Assembly (NCBI GenBank): GCA_003550325.1
Contig: QKWP01000030.1
Location: forward strand, 292,230-356,229
Source: Gigaspora rosea
Lineage: Eukaryota > Glomeromycota > Glomeromycetes > Diversisporales > Gigasporaceae
DNA: 64,000 nt
Direction: 5' to 3'
The position numbers were made by a program, and so were the translations under genes. Numbering within the stretch: the first letter of the stretch is position 1; every line of letters starts with the position of its first letter. Of this stretch, positions 23,430-35,353 are shown piece after piece. Below the pieces are notes generated by a model. The model saw only the letters and a list, made by a program, of their open reading frames with translations, was not told the DNA's origin and searched no databases.

Positions 23430-25440
23430 TTATAAAAAAGTTATAGTATTGAATTAGGTGGTTACTAAGATACCTTCACTCAAAGTTTTAGAAAAAATCA
23501 AACTATCTATTAAAATACAAGCTGCGCCAAATTTTTCTAAAACTTTGAGCAAAGGTAACTTATCAACAACCTAACCTAAGTCAATAAAATTTTTTTTACT
23601 TGAATTCTATGGATTCATAGAATTCAAATAAAAAAATTTTTATCAAATTTGATCAAGTGGTTGCTGGTATACCTTCGCTCAAATATTAGAAAAAAATCAA
23701 AACAACTATTAAAATACAAGTTGTACCAAATTTTTCTAAAACTTTGAGTAAAGGTAACTTAGCAACCATCTAATCAAATTTGATGATTTTTTTTATTTGA
23801 ATTTTATGGATCCATAGAATTCAAATAAAAAAATTTTCATCGAATTTGATCAGGTGGTTGCAGAGATATCTTTGATCAAAGTTTTAGCGAATTTAAAAAC
23901 ATATGACAGATATATGACAAAACATTAATCAAAGGATATCTCTGCAACCACTTGATCAAATTTGATGAAAATTTTTTTATTTGAATTATAAAGATCCGTA
24001 AAATCCAAATAAAACAATTTTCATCAAATTTGATCAAGTGGTTGCAGAGATATCTTTGATCAAAGTTTTAGAGAATTTCAAAACATCTATTATATGACAG
24101 ATATGTTTAAATTTTTTAACAAAAATTTGATCAAGGATATCTCTGCAACCACTTGATTAAATTTGATGAAAATTTTTTTATTAGAATTATATAGTTCCAT
24201 GAATTCAAAAAAAAAATTTTTATCAAATTTAATCAAGTAGTTGCAGAGATATCTTTGATCAAACTTTTAGAGAATTTCAAAACACGCATCACATGACAGA
24301 TACGTTTTAAATTTTTGCCAAAACTTTGATCAAGGATATCTCTGCAACCACCTGACCAAATTCAATAAAATTTTTATTTGAATTATATAGATCCGTGAAT
24401 TCAAATAAAAAAATTTTCATCAAATTTAATCAAGTCGTTGCAGAGATATCATTAATCAAACTTTTAGAGAATTTCAAAACGCGTATCATATGACAGATAT
24501 GTTTTAAATTTTTGACAAAACTTTGATTAGCAACTACCTGATCAAATTTGACGAAAATTTTTTTATTTGAATTCTACAGATCTATATAATTCAAATAAAA
24601 AAATTTTCATCAAATTTAATCAAGTAGTTGCAGAGATATCCTTGATCAAAGATTTGTCAAAAAATTTAAACGTATCTGTCATATAATAGATATTTTGAAA
24701 TTCTCTAAAACTTTAATCAAAGATATTTCTGCAACCACCTGATCAAATTTGATGAAATTTTTTTTATTTAAATTCTATGGATCCATAAAATTCAAATAAA
24801 AAAATTTTCATCGAATTTAATTGGGTGGTTGCTAAGTTACCTTCGCTCAAAGTTTTAAAAAAATTTGGCACAACTTGTATTTTATAGACGTTTTGATTTT
24901 TTTCTAATATTTGAGTAAAAGTATACCAGCAATCACTTGATCAAATTTGATGAAAATTTTTTTATTTGAATTCTATGAATCTATAGAATTCAAATAAAAA
25001 AATTTTATTACTTAGATTAGGTGGTTGATAAGTTACCTTCGCTCAAAGTTTTAGAAAAATTTGACGCGACTTGTATTTTAATAGATGTTTTGATTTTTTT
25101 CTAAAACATTGAGCGAAGGTAACTTAGCAACCACCTAACCAACTTCAATGAAAATTTTTTATTTGAATTCTATAGAAATATAGAATTTAAATAAAAAATT
25201 TTTATCAGATTAGTTAGGTAGTTGCTAAGTTACCTTCACTCAAAGTTTTAGAAAAATTTGACGCAACTTGTATTTTGATAGATATTTTAATTTTTTCTAA
25301 AATTTTGAGCGAAGATATCTTAGAAACCACTTGACCAAATACGATAAATTTTTTTTTTTGAATTCTATGGATCCATAGAATTCAAATAAAAAATATTTGT
25401 CGAATTTGATCAAGTGGTTGCTAAGTTATTTTTGCTTAAA
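23430..25440. repeat. AIR-1 satellite: about ten palindromic units of about 195 bp
   Basis: The key words GTGGTTGCAGAGATATCTTT and GATCAAAGTTTTAGAGAATT occur at roughly 23850, 24034, 24233, 24430 and 24618, each facing a mirrored copy (AAGGATATCTCTGCAACCAC). Unit centres are the palindromes GAATTCTATGGATCCATAGA and a segment with ATATGACAGATAT. Outer units use GTTGCTAAGTTACCTTCGCT instead of GCAGAGATATC, so two diverged sub-types form a symmetric array. A further block is at 63274-63870. No coding. Confidence 0.85.
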
Positions 25441-25989
25441 GTTAAGATTATCATATCGAATTTCACATATTTAAACACGGGTTTTATATTTTAAAAGCGG
25501 GTTTTGCATATTTTATATATTAAAATGCGGGTTTTAGTTCAAAAGCAGATATACATTTTTTACATATAATCAACGTGGATTTCACATAATTTAGCTAATC
25601 AACGTGGGTTTTACTAGCAAGCAACTTGGGTTTCTTCCTGTTATACCAGGAACAGAGTACGAAGTACGTAGTGTATGGTTTATAGGCAAGTTAAGTGGTG
25701 CATCTCTTTTGATTCCGATTGGACAATCTGTTCACATGATTTCATCTCTATTTGTATGCCGTGCTCTCCATGATTCCTCATCTCATCCCATATTTGGTTA
25801 GTATTACTTTTTGCGGAAGGTCATTGTAAATTATCTTACCTCTTAAAATCCTGTCTGTTCCCACGGCGATGCTATTTATTCCAGTTTAGCATGTTTTTAA
25901 TTTACTAGCACTTTACAATACTCTAAATAGCTATTGTTTTGTCTCTCATATGTGATGCAATTCACGATGAAAAACATATGGGTCTTTCT
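25441..25989. other. Non-genic stretch with small GC-richer patch
   Basis: A repeat of GCGGGTTTTA and AACGTGGGTTT occurs at 25480-25620. A 65-codon plus-strand frame at 25604-25801 (product includes GKLSGASLLIPIGQSVHMIS) has balanced composition but no recognisable family and no conserved motif; I do not call it as a gene. Confidence 0.35.
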
Positions 25990-27520
25990 TCTGCTTCTCG
26001 AGCAGCTACGCAGCTTTTAGCATTATACAGTCTTTTATACTTTATATATTTAATTATACTTGCTTTGCTTGACTATCGTCTCAACAGGCCATAAGCTCAT
26101 GCCTCGGCCCTACCCCAGCATGACTGTCATCTGACAGGTCATAGAGAAACTCAAGGATTGCTAGGGGTAGGGAGCGGGTTAATATAACCAGAATGAAATT
26201 TGGGTTCGCAGAAGAACAAGATTACGTTTCCTTTATACTTTGTCATTAATAATTTTTGCACAAATTACTCATACTTCCTAACTCTACTCTAACTTTCCCA
26301 TTACCTCATCGCTTACCGCATTACCGCATTACTTCATATTTACTCTATTCCAGTATTATCAAACAATATACCTGGATCGGCATGTCATATTAGCGTGGTA
26401 ACTCAACTAGTAAATCAATACTATGTCAGCAGTATTAGTAATTTTACTATGATCAGATTTTAATCAGTGAAATTAAAATAATCGATTAAATATCATATTG
26501 ATATATATTTAATTAATAAATAATACACAAAATTCTTAAGAATGCACCTTGACATCATACTTCTTTTTCCAATTTCTTTTAACTAAAAGCTCTTCGCAAA
26601 AGTTATCTCTAAAAAGTTACGCTTGATTTTTCGCAAATATTCTATTAAAGTTTTGACTTGTACAGTTAAGATCTAATTTTTTTTTATTTTTTTCACTTTA
26701 AAAATTTAAATTATTTATAAGATGAACGTTCAAGTTTATATGTTAATAGAAAATCTGAAAGCGTGACTTTATTCTCTTATATTAATAAGTTGTAAAAATT
26801 TTAAAGTAATTCGTTAGGTTTTCATTAAGTTGCGTTATTTTAAAGTAATTAATTTTAATAAATATAATTAATTTGTAAAGATGCCAATCTATATAACAAT
26901 TAAATTAATTAAATTGATCTCTGTTTGTGTAATATTAAAAATCTGATCATAGTAAAATTACTAATACTGCTGATAAGTTTTGATTTACTATTTGAGTTAC
27001 CACCCTAATGTCATATGCTCGATACGAACTAATTCAAGACAAAAACTGCATCGATACTTCACCGAGCAGCTTTCTATACGTGCTTTGCTTGACTATCGTA
27101 CTACAGGCCATGCAAAGCAGACTGTGTTATCTGTATAATTGCTGTCATCTCAGCAGGCCATAAGCTCATGCCTCGGCCCTACCCTACATGATTGTCATTC
27201 GACAGGTCATAGAGAAACTCAAGCATTATTAGGGTAGGAGGCAGGTCGGTATAACCAGAATGAAATTCGGGTTCACAGAAGAAACAAGGTTGCGTTTCCT
27301 ATATACCTTGACATTACCAATATATACTTTTCACAAATTACCTAATAATTACCTAACCATACTCTAATTTTCCAATTACCTCATCACTTACGACACCTCA
27401 TATTTACTCTATTCCAATTTTATCAAAACTATTAAACAATATAACTAGATCGGTATGTCACATGCTCGATCCAAACTGATTCGAGACAAAAACTGCCTCA
27501 ATACTTTGTATCGAGCAGTT
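25990..27520 (+). repeat. Two-copy tandem repeat of about 450 bp, copy 1 interrupted
   Basis: Unit landmarks, in order: CGAGCAG, TGCTTTGCTTGACTATCGT, CAGGCCATAAGCTCATGCCT, CGGCCCTACCC, CAGGTCATAGAGAAACTCAA, ATAACCAGAATGAAATT, GGGTTC, TTTACTCTATTCCA, GATCGGCATGTCATATGCTC, AAAACTGC, CGAGCAG. Copy 1 is 25990-26389 plus 27009-27070, split by the element at 26390-27008; copy 2 is about 27075-27520. The unit is GC-richer than its surroundings. I do not recognise it; the internal GGGTTCGCAG resembles a B box only weakly. Confidence 0.75.
26390..27008. mobile_element. hAT-like element, 619 bp, 8-bp TSD
   Basis: Ends TTAGCGTGGTAACTCAA and, reversed, TTAGGGTGGTAACTCAA, with a second perfect inverted block containing GCAGTATTAGTAATTTTACT. 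The sequence ATGTCATA (or TGTCATAT; the two are offset by one) flanks both ends. Removing the element and one TSD restores tandem unit 1 exactly to the layout of unit 2 at 27440-27460. No transposase. Confidence 0.85.
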
Positions 27521-28150
27521 TTTTTGTTTGTAATCATGATATTTTTGTGAACTTTGCCAATTATGGTCGGTTAAAATATTTAAGTGTAAATCTTTGAATT
27601 ACCTTTTTTTTATGGTAGTATTTAACACTTTGCATTAACCCTCTTTAATCTTTCTTTGTCGGCATGCAGCAGATCGTTTTTAGCAAAGTTTATGATCAGA
27701 CGTTAGGCATTTTATTTATTGGTTGCGATTCTTACTTGTGATCTGCCACATTTTTTTTATACTAAAACAGTAAAGATTTTCATATAAAAATTTTATAATT
27801 TAGTGTGTGCTATATGAATTGCGCGCACGGATTGTCAGATCGTTCTGATCATGCTCCCAAAATTTTTTTATCATATTCGGGTTGTATTTATAAGATTTTT
27901 TAAATTCGACAACCATAATAAGATGTATGCATTCTAAAAATACATTGTTAGTTTTATTACAGTTTTAGCAATCAATTTTGGAAACCCTGTCAAGAATGCA
28001 CCTACTTGTTAATTGAAATTTATTATTTGGGGTTGTACATTCTTGATAAGATGTCTGATATTGATGGCCAAACCTTGTGTTATTATGTAACAATTGCGAT
28101 TTACTCACAGATCATTCCCGATTATAGATTAGATAATGCATTCTTAAGAG
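27521..28150. other. Spacer, weakly coding-like at the end
   Basis: A plus-strand frame at 28006-28215 (product contains YVTIAIYSQIIPDYRLDN) overlaps the arm of the palindrome below; no homology recognised. Nothing else supported. Confidence 0.3.
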
Positions 28151-28151
28151 G

Positions 28152-28527
28152 TTTACTATACTTTGCTAAAATCGTTCATTTTTGCAAATATTCTAGATCT
28201 AGTGTAAATTATTAATAATATAGGTTGCCAAGAGGAAATTTTCGTAGCAAATTGCAAATTTAGACAAATTTAGATTCTTACTAATGTATTAATGAGGCTC
28301 TAACAAGGTTTTTGACAGAGCATAGAAAATTACTAATTTTCATGCTTCATCAAAAAACCTCGTTAAAACCTCGTTTATAGTGCTAGTAAGAAACAAAATT
28401 TGGCTAAATTTGCGATTTGTTATGAAATTTCCCCTTGCCGACCTATATTATTAATAATTTACACTAGATCTAGAATATTTTGTCGCTATCGCAAAAATGA
28501 ACAATTTTAGCAAAGTTTGCAAACTTT
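28152..28527. repeat. Large imperfect palindrome, about 375 bp, TA-flanked core
   Basis: Left arm words TTTGCTAAAATCGTTCATTT, ATTCTAGATCTAGTG and TTATTAATAATATAGGT are mirrored at 28420-28527. The inner part (about 28230-28450, ends AGGTTGCCAAGAGGAAATTT and mirror) looks like a MITE inserted at TA in a pre-existing palindrome, because the match continues outside its ends. Confidence 0.65.
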
Positions 28528-29111
28528 ATAATGATTCCAATATTGTCTTGGTTATGACATTCACAATCTTAAAATAATCTAAAAAACTTCTCTTTGTGCA
28601 ATATAAAATAGTCTAATTTCTACTTCCCGTTTCTGGTTTTGCGCAACTGCATTGCACAGCTACTTATATAATAATTATCAAAGTTTGGATGATTATACAA
28701 AACTCATTATATGTTCCACTAATTTCAAATCAGCTATAATGTATCTTGTCTCGTAATATCTTAAGTTGTCCAGTTTATTTAGTTATTTGGATATCTGTAG
28801 ATATCTGCAGGATCAATTGGTTATCCATAGGGTTATACAGTTATCTGTAGGTTTATCCGGTTATTTACAAAATAAAAACTGACAGTTATCTGTATTTGGC
28901 TTTCATAAAACGGGTAGAGTAAAACGAGTAACCGAATATCTGGATCCAAGTACTATCTGCAAGAAAAAAACCAAACAAATATAGAAAATAAAAAGAAAAT
29001 AATAAATAAAGAGAAAACTACCTAAATAAATAACCAAAACAATAAAAAAAATAATATAATAAGAAAGAAGAAAAAGGCAAATAATAAATAAAATATAATA
29101 GAAAATTACTA
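28528..29111. other. Spacer with purine-rich low-complexity DNA
   Basis: 28770-28930 contains repeated GGTTATCTGTAGG-like words; 28960-29110 is A-rich (AAATAAA, AGAAAA). No gene. Confidence 0.4.
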
Positions 29112-29440
29112 TGAATTGTCACTAGTGATCATCATCATGATCTACAATGCATAAACAAAATAAACAAAACAAACTAAATAAAAATCAAATCTCTTTAATA
29201 TTAGAGTAAGGGTAAAGGTTAGAAATTAGAATAGTGGTTTGTATATAGTAAAATTTAGCAAGAAATTTTTTTTTGCATAAAAAAAAGTAGTTCATAGACA
29301 AAATTTTAGATTAGAAGCAATTTAGAAATTTTTTAAAAATTTTTTGTTTTGGTTATACAAAAATTGATTTATATATTGCACCTGATCCTGAATTTTAATT
29401 GGTAAATTTAATACTGATAGTGATCACTGATAGTGATAAA
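29112..29440 (+). mobile_element. Telo-core MITE 1
   Basis: Carries the shared core described in the findings: a degenerate telomere run (AGAGTAAGGGTAAAGGTTAG), TATAGTAAAATTTAGCAAGA, and, at its end, CACCTGATCCTGAATTTTAA next to TTGG. Termini are a weak inverted repeat with TCACTAGTGATC / GATAGTGATCAC, partly similar to those of 37079-37387. Confidence 0.6.
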
Positions 29441-29745
29441 TAAAAACTTCAATATATAATACTAATATAAAAAGAAAAAAAAAAGAAAAAAAAACTATAT
29501 AAAACATTTTAGAAAAAATTTTATTTCAACATTTTTTCAATTCACCTTAAATATTATTCTTTCTTTTTACTTGTAATTTGATTTTGATTTGTTCTAATTT
29601 GATAAACATGTTCCCAATTTGGAAGAAGTAAACTCTGCTAATTTTTTTGAAGGGTAAACTGAACACCTACTTTTTTGAAATTTTGAAAAGTCCAAAGAGA
29701 TACTAGAAAAAGTACTAAAATAAAAGAAGTTTGTCAGAGTTATAC

Positions 29746-30094
29746 TATATGGGGTGTTCCAATTTAAAAGGGCCTATTTTTACAATTTTTAAAAATTGAG
29801 TTTTCATTAGAATTACATAAATTTTAACACGATTGATTTTTTTTAATTATAAATGAAAGTCAATTTGTATAATAAAAAATTGAGATAATGTAAAAAGAAA
29901 AATTATATAAGGCTGCATAAAGCCAACACGTCACGAGATTATTTGATAGTTATTTGCCATCTTTAACCAATCAAAATCGTAAAATTTGATTAATTCTGGA
30001 TTAGTCTGAAAATCAAAACAAATAATTAAACTCAAATATCACAAAATAAAATATATGTAAAAATAGGACCTTTTAACTTGGAGCACCCATATAG
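29746..30094. mobile_element. TGGGG-type TA-flanked MITE, complete, 349 bp
   Basis: Left end TATATGGGGTGTTCCAATTT, right end reversed TATATGGGTGCTCCAAGTTA, each continuing to AAAAGG. TA repeats flank. Interior homologous to 18237-18573. Confidence 0.8.
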
Positions 30095-31232
30095 AATAGT
30101 ATATCTAGCCAGTTCTTTACTTCTACTTTTGTATCCATAGACTTAACAAAGCTCTAGAGTTTCTCTACTACTTCTTTGCTCAATAGTTTCATAGTTTACC
30201 AAGGTGCCTCATTTAAAAGTTTGCTAGTTTTTTTTTATCTCTATTTCAGGTGCAAAACATTAAATAAATAGGCTTTGTACCTAATAGCAGCCTTGGTAAA
30301 GTTTTGTTGTATTTAGATATACTAGCTATACAGTTTTTTATATATTGGTTTTTTGAAAATTTTGGTATAAGGAATTATCAGAAAGAGTTGTTGATTTTGT
30401 ATAATATTTAAAACTTTTACTTAGAAATATAAAGCTAGTTTTTATAATAAAATTCTTGTTATTTGAAAATTCTTTGTTTTTTTCTTAATTTTTCTTTAGT
30501 TTCATTATACAAGATTCTATAATCTAATTAGTTTTATATATAATCAGATAAAATTACTCAAATCAAAATAGCAATAGTCATAAAGATTTTTAAATAATAT
30601 AAACAATCAAAATAGATTACCAAATAATTTATGTATATATTTAATTTTATATATTTGTTTAAATTCTCTTTGTATCTAAGCCCAAAATCTTAACTTTAAC
30701 AAATAATCAACTTTGAATATTTAAATTTAAATTAAAAATTTAAATAAGTTAACTTCTTTGAACTTTACTAAAATAAATTTATTAAAAGTTAAAATAATCC
30801 TAGATAAAAGAAGGTTAAGTATTAGATAATAAATTTACAAAATATTATACTACTTTTATAGCTCAATAATAATTTTGAATCAAAAGAAAAAGCATTAAAT
30901 AATACATTTTGCAAGAGCATTACTCCAAAAGAATTGATCTTTGGTTTAACAATATTGTATCAACAATTAGAAAATCATTATTAAATATACTTTGCAAAAA
31001 CACTTTTTACTTTTTTGGATTTAGTAGATATTGGTATTTTTCTAAAACAAAAATGAAATGTACTGCAATACTAATTTTTACTATAGTAACTTCTTTGTTT
31101 TTTTAATCCAATAGTCTAGGCCCTATAAAATAATTTGTTAAATTTGTATTGCAAATATAAAAAATGTTTAAAAAAATGCTATCTAGGCTAATTTTGTCTA
31201 ATTTTGTTTTATTTAATTTAAAGCAAAAATTA
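30095..31232. other. AT-rich DNA without recognisable genes
   Basis: Contains a word AGAAAAAGCATTAAATAATA (about 30885) that resembles the repeats at 33090-33390. The 65-codon frame at 30909-31106 lacks any recognisable feature. Confidence 0.35.
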
Positions 31233-31240
31233 ATTAACAG

Positions 31241-32297
31241 TAGAGATATGCAAATGCAGGTTTTTTTGTCTTTGCATTGTATAATGTGACATTATGCAGC
31301 ATGATGCATTATGCAATCCTGCATCTTTATATAATATAATTACTTTATTAGTTTTTAATAAGAATAATACTAATTCATATAATAATCATATATAACTAAT
31401 TAGCACACTTTCAAATTGCTAAAATTAGGTCAAGTTACTAATACAGCAGCTTAATGTATGTATTAAATTATTTTATTATAACTTATTGTAAAAATTTTGT
31501 TACAAAAAATTACAAACACTATGATGATACATATATACAGTTGAAGTTGTATTGAAATCATAGTTATAAATTCTATCATAATTTATTATAAAATTTTAAA
31601 AAATATTAGTAACTATCAGTTTATTATAGTCAGACCTTCTAAATGCAACTGCTTTAATACTTAATCTTTCTAAATACATAGTTTAGCTTGGTCCAATTTC
31701 ATATGTTTGTTTATAGATTTTTACTTTTTTAAATGCATACCTCTCTAAATTAATAGTTTTTATAGAGCCTCTCACTATCATTTAGAAAGGTTTGACTGAA
31801 TATTAATTTATAAATTAACTTGATATATAAGTACATAGAATATTATTTATATAAATTATTGAAAAATATTGAATAGTTATTAAATTTTTAGAATTGTAAG
31901 CAATATTTTTGTTTGATTCTATTAAAAGTATAAAAATGATAAAATTGCTTTAGATATTATTACAATAGTAAAATATATAAGAAATATTATTATCTAGTTG
32001 TCTAGCTATTAAATATAAATAGCAAAATCAGAAGACAACAATATATAGTAATAGAAGTTGGGTTAAGAAATTTGTTTGCTAAAAACTTTTGTAGCAAATT
32101 AAAAAGGAATATATATAATTTATAAGTACTAATTTAAAAAATATTGTTAGAATAAAAGCAAATTATATAATTATAATTAAATCAAAATTATATAATAATC
32201 TCTATGTGCATTTTTAAATTTTACAAGTCTTGCATTGCATTATTCAACATTATACATTGCATAATGCAGCATGCATAATGCATAAGGCACATCTCTA
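31241..32297. mobile_element. hAT-type element TAGAGATRTGC, 1057 bp, 8-bp TSD
   Basis: ATTAACAG flanks both sides (31233-31240; 32298-32305). Ends are TAGAGATATGCAAATGC and, reversed, TAGAGATGTGCCTTATGC, followed on both sides by runs of GCATTATGCA-like words (subterminal repeats). TAGAGATG is a classic hAT terminus. No transposase frame. A Tc1-type MITE (31629-31802) is nested inside. Confidence 0.9.
31629..31802. mobile_element. Nested Tc1/mariner-type MITE, about 170 bp
   Basis: Ends AGTCAGACCTTCTAAATGC and, reversed, AGTCAAACCTTTCTAAATG; inner AATCTTTCTAAATACATAG and ACCTCTCTAAATTAA echo the terminal motif. TA-rich flanks. Related in TIR style to 1849-2038. Confidence 0.75.
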
Positions 32298-32308
32298 ATT
32301 AACAGTTA

Positions 32309-32921
32309 TGGGTTGGTGCAGAAAGATTTGTACTTCAAAAAATTTCATAATTTTTACACTAAGGAAAAATTTTTTTTTTGATTAATTATTAAGAATTTTT
32401 TAGTATCAAATAAAATAGGTTTTAATCTAACTTATTATAATATTTTTATTGTTTTAATATTGTTTTATTTTTAATAATTAAGCATGTACAATTTACTGTA
32501 TGTAAAAAAAACCAAAAAATTTTTTTTAAAAAAAAAGATATTTTAAATAATTTTGCAACCAATATGCAGTTATATGAGCTGATACTTCGCAAGTGCATTA
32601 ATGTGCATATGATAAAGATATGGTTAGAATTTGAGCAAAATTGGATCACTGGTTGTAAAGAAATTAAGCTTTAAAATGAGGTAATTTGATTTTTTTTACT
32701 ATATACGTGTATAAATAAATTACTATAGTAAATTATATTAATAAAAAAAAAGTTACGATTAATAAATTTTTTATTTTATCAATAAAATAATCAAAAAAAA
32801 ATTATTTTTATCAATCCGGTAACCTAATAAGTATATTAAATTAAAAAAATTAAAAATTAATTTGTACAAAAAATATTTTAATCAGAGCTATTTGAGGTAC
32901 AAATCTTTTTGCACCGGCCCA
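32309..32921. mobile_element. TA-flanked MITE TGGGTTGGTGCAGAAAG, 613 bp
   Basis: TA at 32307-32308 and 32922-32923. Ends TGGGTTGGTGCAGAAAGATT and, reversed, TGGGCCGGTGCAAAAAGATT, both followed by TGTAC and TCAAA. This is the Tc1/mariner target and terminus style. It starts one base pair step after the TSD of the preceding hAT element (32298-32305), so two insertions abut. The 67-codon minus frame inside has no recognisable domain. Confidence 0.85.
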
Positions 32922-32923
32922 TA

Positions 32924-33846
32924 GTTGGAATAGTATTTTTTAGATATTTTTAAACATGCAATACAATATTAAACAAATTTTATATAAACCGTTTTTATAG
33001 TATATATTATATTATTAAAAAACATTTGTAAATGTATTTTGTATAATTTTATGCTGATTTCTTTGATTTTTACTGTAAGAATCTTGGATTAGAAAGAGAA
33101 AAACTATTAGCAATATACTTTACAAAATATTATACTAATTTCTTTAACTTTGAAATAATCAGTAATATTATGAAACAATCAGTAATATTAGAAAACAATT
33201 GATAATATTGGATTATAAAGAGAAAAATATTAGCAAATACACTTTACAAGAATAACTTCTTAACTCTGAAGAAGAGAAGCATTTGCAAGTTATTTGCAGT
33301 TGCCCTTGCAAGAACTTATTGATAACTTACTTGAGTTTTTAAAATAATAATCATAGATTAAAAAAAGAAAAATATCAGCTAATACATTTTGCAAAAACAT
33401 TTCTCCAATTTCTTTAAAACTTGGTTATAATTAGTATTGGGCAATGCATGGGATCTAAAAAAAAATCTTATATAGAATTTTTAATGTAAGATTATCTGGC
33501 TTATATTAGTATATTATCTGGTTAGTATTAATGTATTATACGGTCTGCTTTAACCTAAATGGACCAATCCCCAATTAGTAATTGAAAAGTATCAAATTTT
33601 AGATAATTTTTAGAAGTTGAGGGGAGAAAAAAGCTAAAATAATATATAAAGAACCTGATTAAATATATATTAAAAGAGAAGGAGGGAGTAAGCTTCTGAT
33701 AAAAAAACAAATAATAAATAATAAGGCCTTAAAAAATACAGTATATAATAATTTTATTGAAAATTTAAATTTTAATAATAGATTTATTAATTGATTTTAA
33801 ACTTAATATACAGACAAACCATTCATTATCTAGACAGACCAGCTAA
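32924..33846. repeat. Spacer with three degenerate tandem copies of AGAAAAATATTAGCAAATAC
   Basis: Between 33075 and 33420 the pattern GATTA(G/T)AAAGAGAAAAA, TATTAGCAAATACACTTTAC, AA, then CTTCTTTAACT(T/C)TGA recurs three to four times at about 100-130-base spacing. Nothing else is recognised in this interval. Confidence 0.5.
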
Positions 33847-33850
33847 TTAA

Positions 33851-35349
33851 AGGTAGGGTGAACATAAAGCATTTCTAATAGTAATCACGTTGTAATCATA
33901 TGAAATCATGTGATTGACCAATCAGGATTGTAAACAACGTGATCTGGCCAATCAGAATTAGCAATTTCTTGTGCTATCTAAGTAAATTTAGGTCTATATA
34001 AGTTTTTTTATCAATATATGAAGATGGATTTTTTCAAATATTATGAGTTCTAGAATTCCATAATTATGAAAATAAGGGCTCACTCTATGTGATACCAAAT
34101 TTTTGTTAAAATTGGTCACAGTATTACTATCAGATGGTAGAGCGTTAAACAACCACCAGTATAGTCTCAGGATAGTAAGCTGGACTTTAGTTATAAAAAG
34201 TAGGTATATGAGCAGGAATTAACAAAGGGAAGTCTAAGGGAGAGCGAAATACTTTGACGTAAAAGGAATTGAATAAGATATATATATAAGGTGGGGAGAT
34301 AATTATGTGATCAAGGTAAAGTATATAGTTTAATTAGGGGAGGTAATTAGTATATTACATATATTAATATATCAATGTAAGGTTTAAATGTATTAACAAT
34401 TTAATTAATTATTACAGTAAATCTATCAAACAATGAAATCAGTAAATTAATTTAAACGATGTAATATAACAATGCACGAGTGTCAATATATTGATTTAAT
34501 AAATAATACAAATAGCATAGTTTAATGCTAACAAGCAGTGTTAAGAATTCGACAATACAAAAATAAAGATTTATAAGTTGCCTTCAGCTTTAAAATGCCT
34601 ACTAACTTATAATTAGAGTTTATTAAGCAGAGCGAAGTCTGAAGAAACTTTATTAAAGCAAAACCTTCGACTTTAAATACATAATCAATATATATAAAGA
34701 AATTATACTAGTCTATTGTAGGAGTATCGTTATTCTGATAGTCATATCTAATGCATTCATAATTTTACACGACAATAATTTTGGGATCAATCGTATGGCT
34801 TTCTAAATGCCACAAACAAAACGATAATAATTGAATGCTTCAATTTCATTTAATCCTCCTATGAACTTTAATTACTCGCTCTCTTTGTACAATGAGCGAT
34901 TTGGTAATATTTAAATGCTTTATGTTCGTTTGTTCCTGAATGAAGCAATAATATTTCATATATAATTGTTCTATGTATTAAGAAGATTACGTGATGAAAG
35001 ACATAAAAGATGATTCGTCATATAATTATATAAAGCTAGGGTTCGCGTTATCCATCTATGCAGGATAATATAAAATATAAATAAGGAAAATAGATATAAT
35101 ATAGTAGTATTACAAATAAAGAAAAATAATCAGAAAAGAAACGTAGTACAGGAGTACAGTTAAAAGAAGGTTTAAGGGTGATCGATTGGAAGGTCGATCG
35201 GTCAATCAAAGCATGTATAAAAAAATTTTTAATTTGCAGGGGTAACAATGGTTCTAAAAAATTTTATCAGGGGCATGTATTTAATTTCTATATAAAATCT
35301 TATAGTACCATGTAGATCATATGAAAATTGATCTACGTTCACCCTACCC
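33851..35349. mobile_element. TTAA-flanked MITE, second copy, interrupted
   Basis: TTAA at 33847-33850 and 35350-35353. Left end AGGTAGGGTGAACATAAAGC and reversed right end GGGTAGGGTGAACGTAGATC match 18870-19227, as do the inner words GTAATCATATGAAATCA and GACCAATCAGGATTG. The 1.5-kb length against 358 bp is due to an insertion at about 34053-35250. Confidence 0.8.
34053..35250. mobile_element. Insertion of about 1.2 kb, possibly a solo LTR
   Basis: Its sequence is absent from the sister MITE copy. GTTCTA occurs just before (34047-34052) and just after (35251-35256), a possible 6-bp target duplication. LTR-like ends TGTGATACC (34088) and GGTAACA (35247) lie close to but not exactly at these points; a TATATATATAAGG box is at about 34280. 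A 66-codon minus frame (35048-35248) has no recognisable domain. No protein-coding retroelement domain was seen. Confidence 0.4.
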
Positions 35350-35353
35350 TTAA

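Noticed and set aside
23430..25440. CRISPR-like array because of regularly spaced repeats
   Set aside because: Units alternate in orientation, there are no unique spacers of constant length, and the context is a eukaryotic genome.
25604..25801. 65-codon open frame with balanced composition
   Set aside because: No start context, domain or conserved neighbour; could not be separated from chance.
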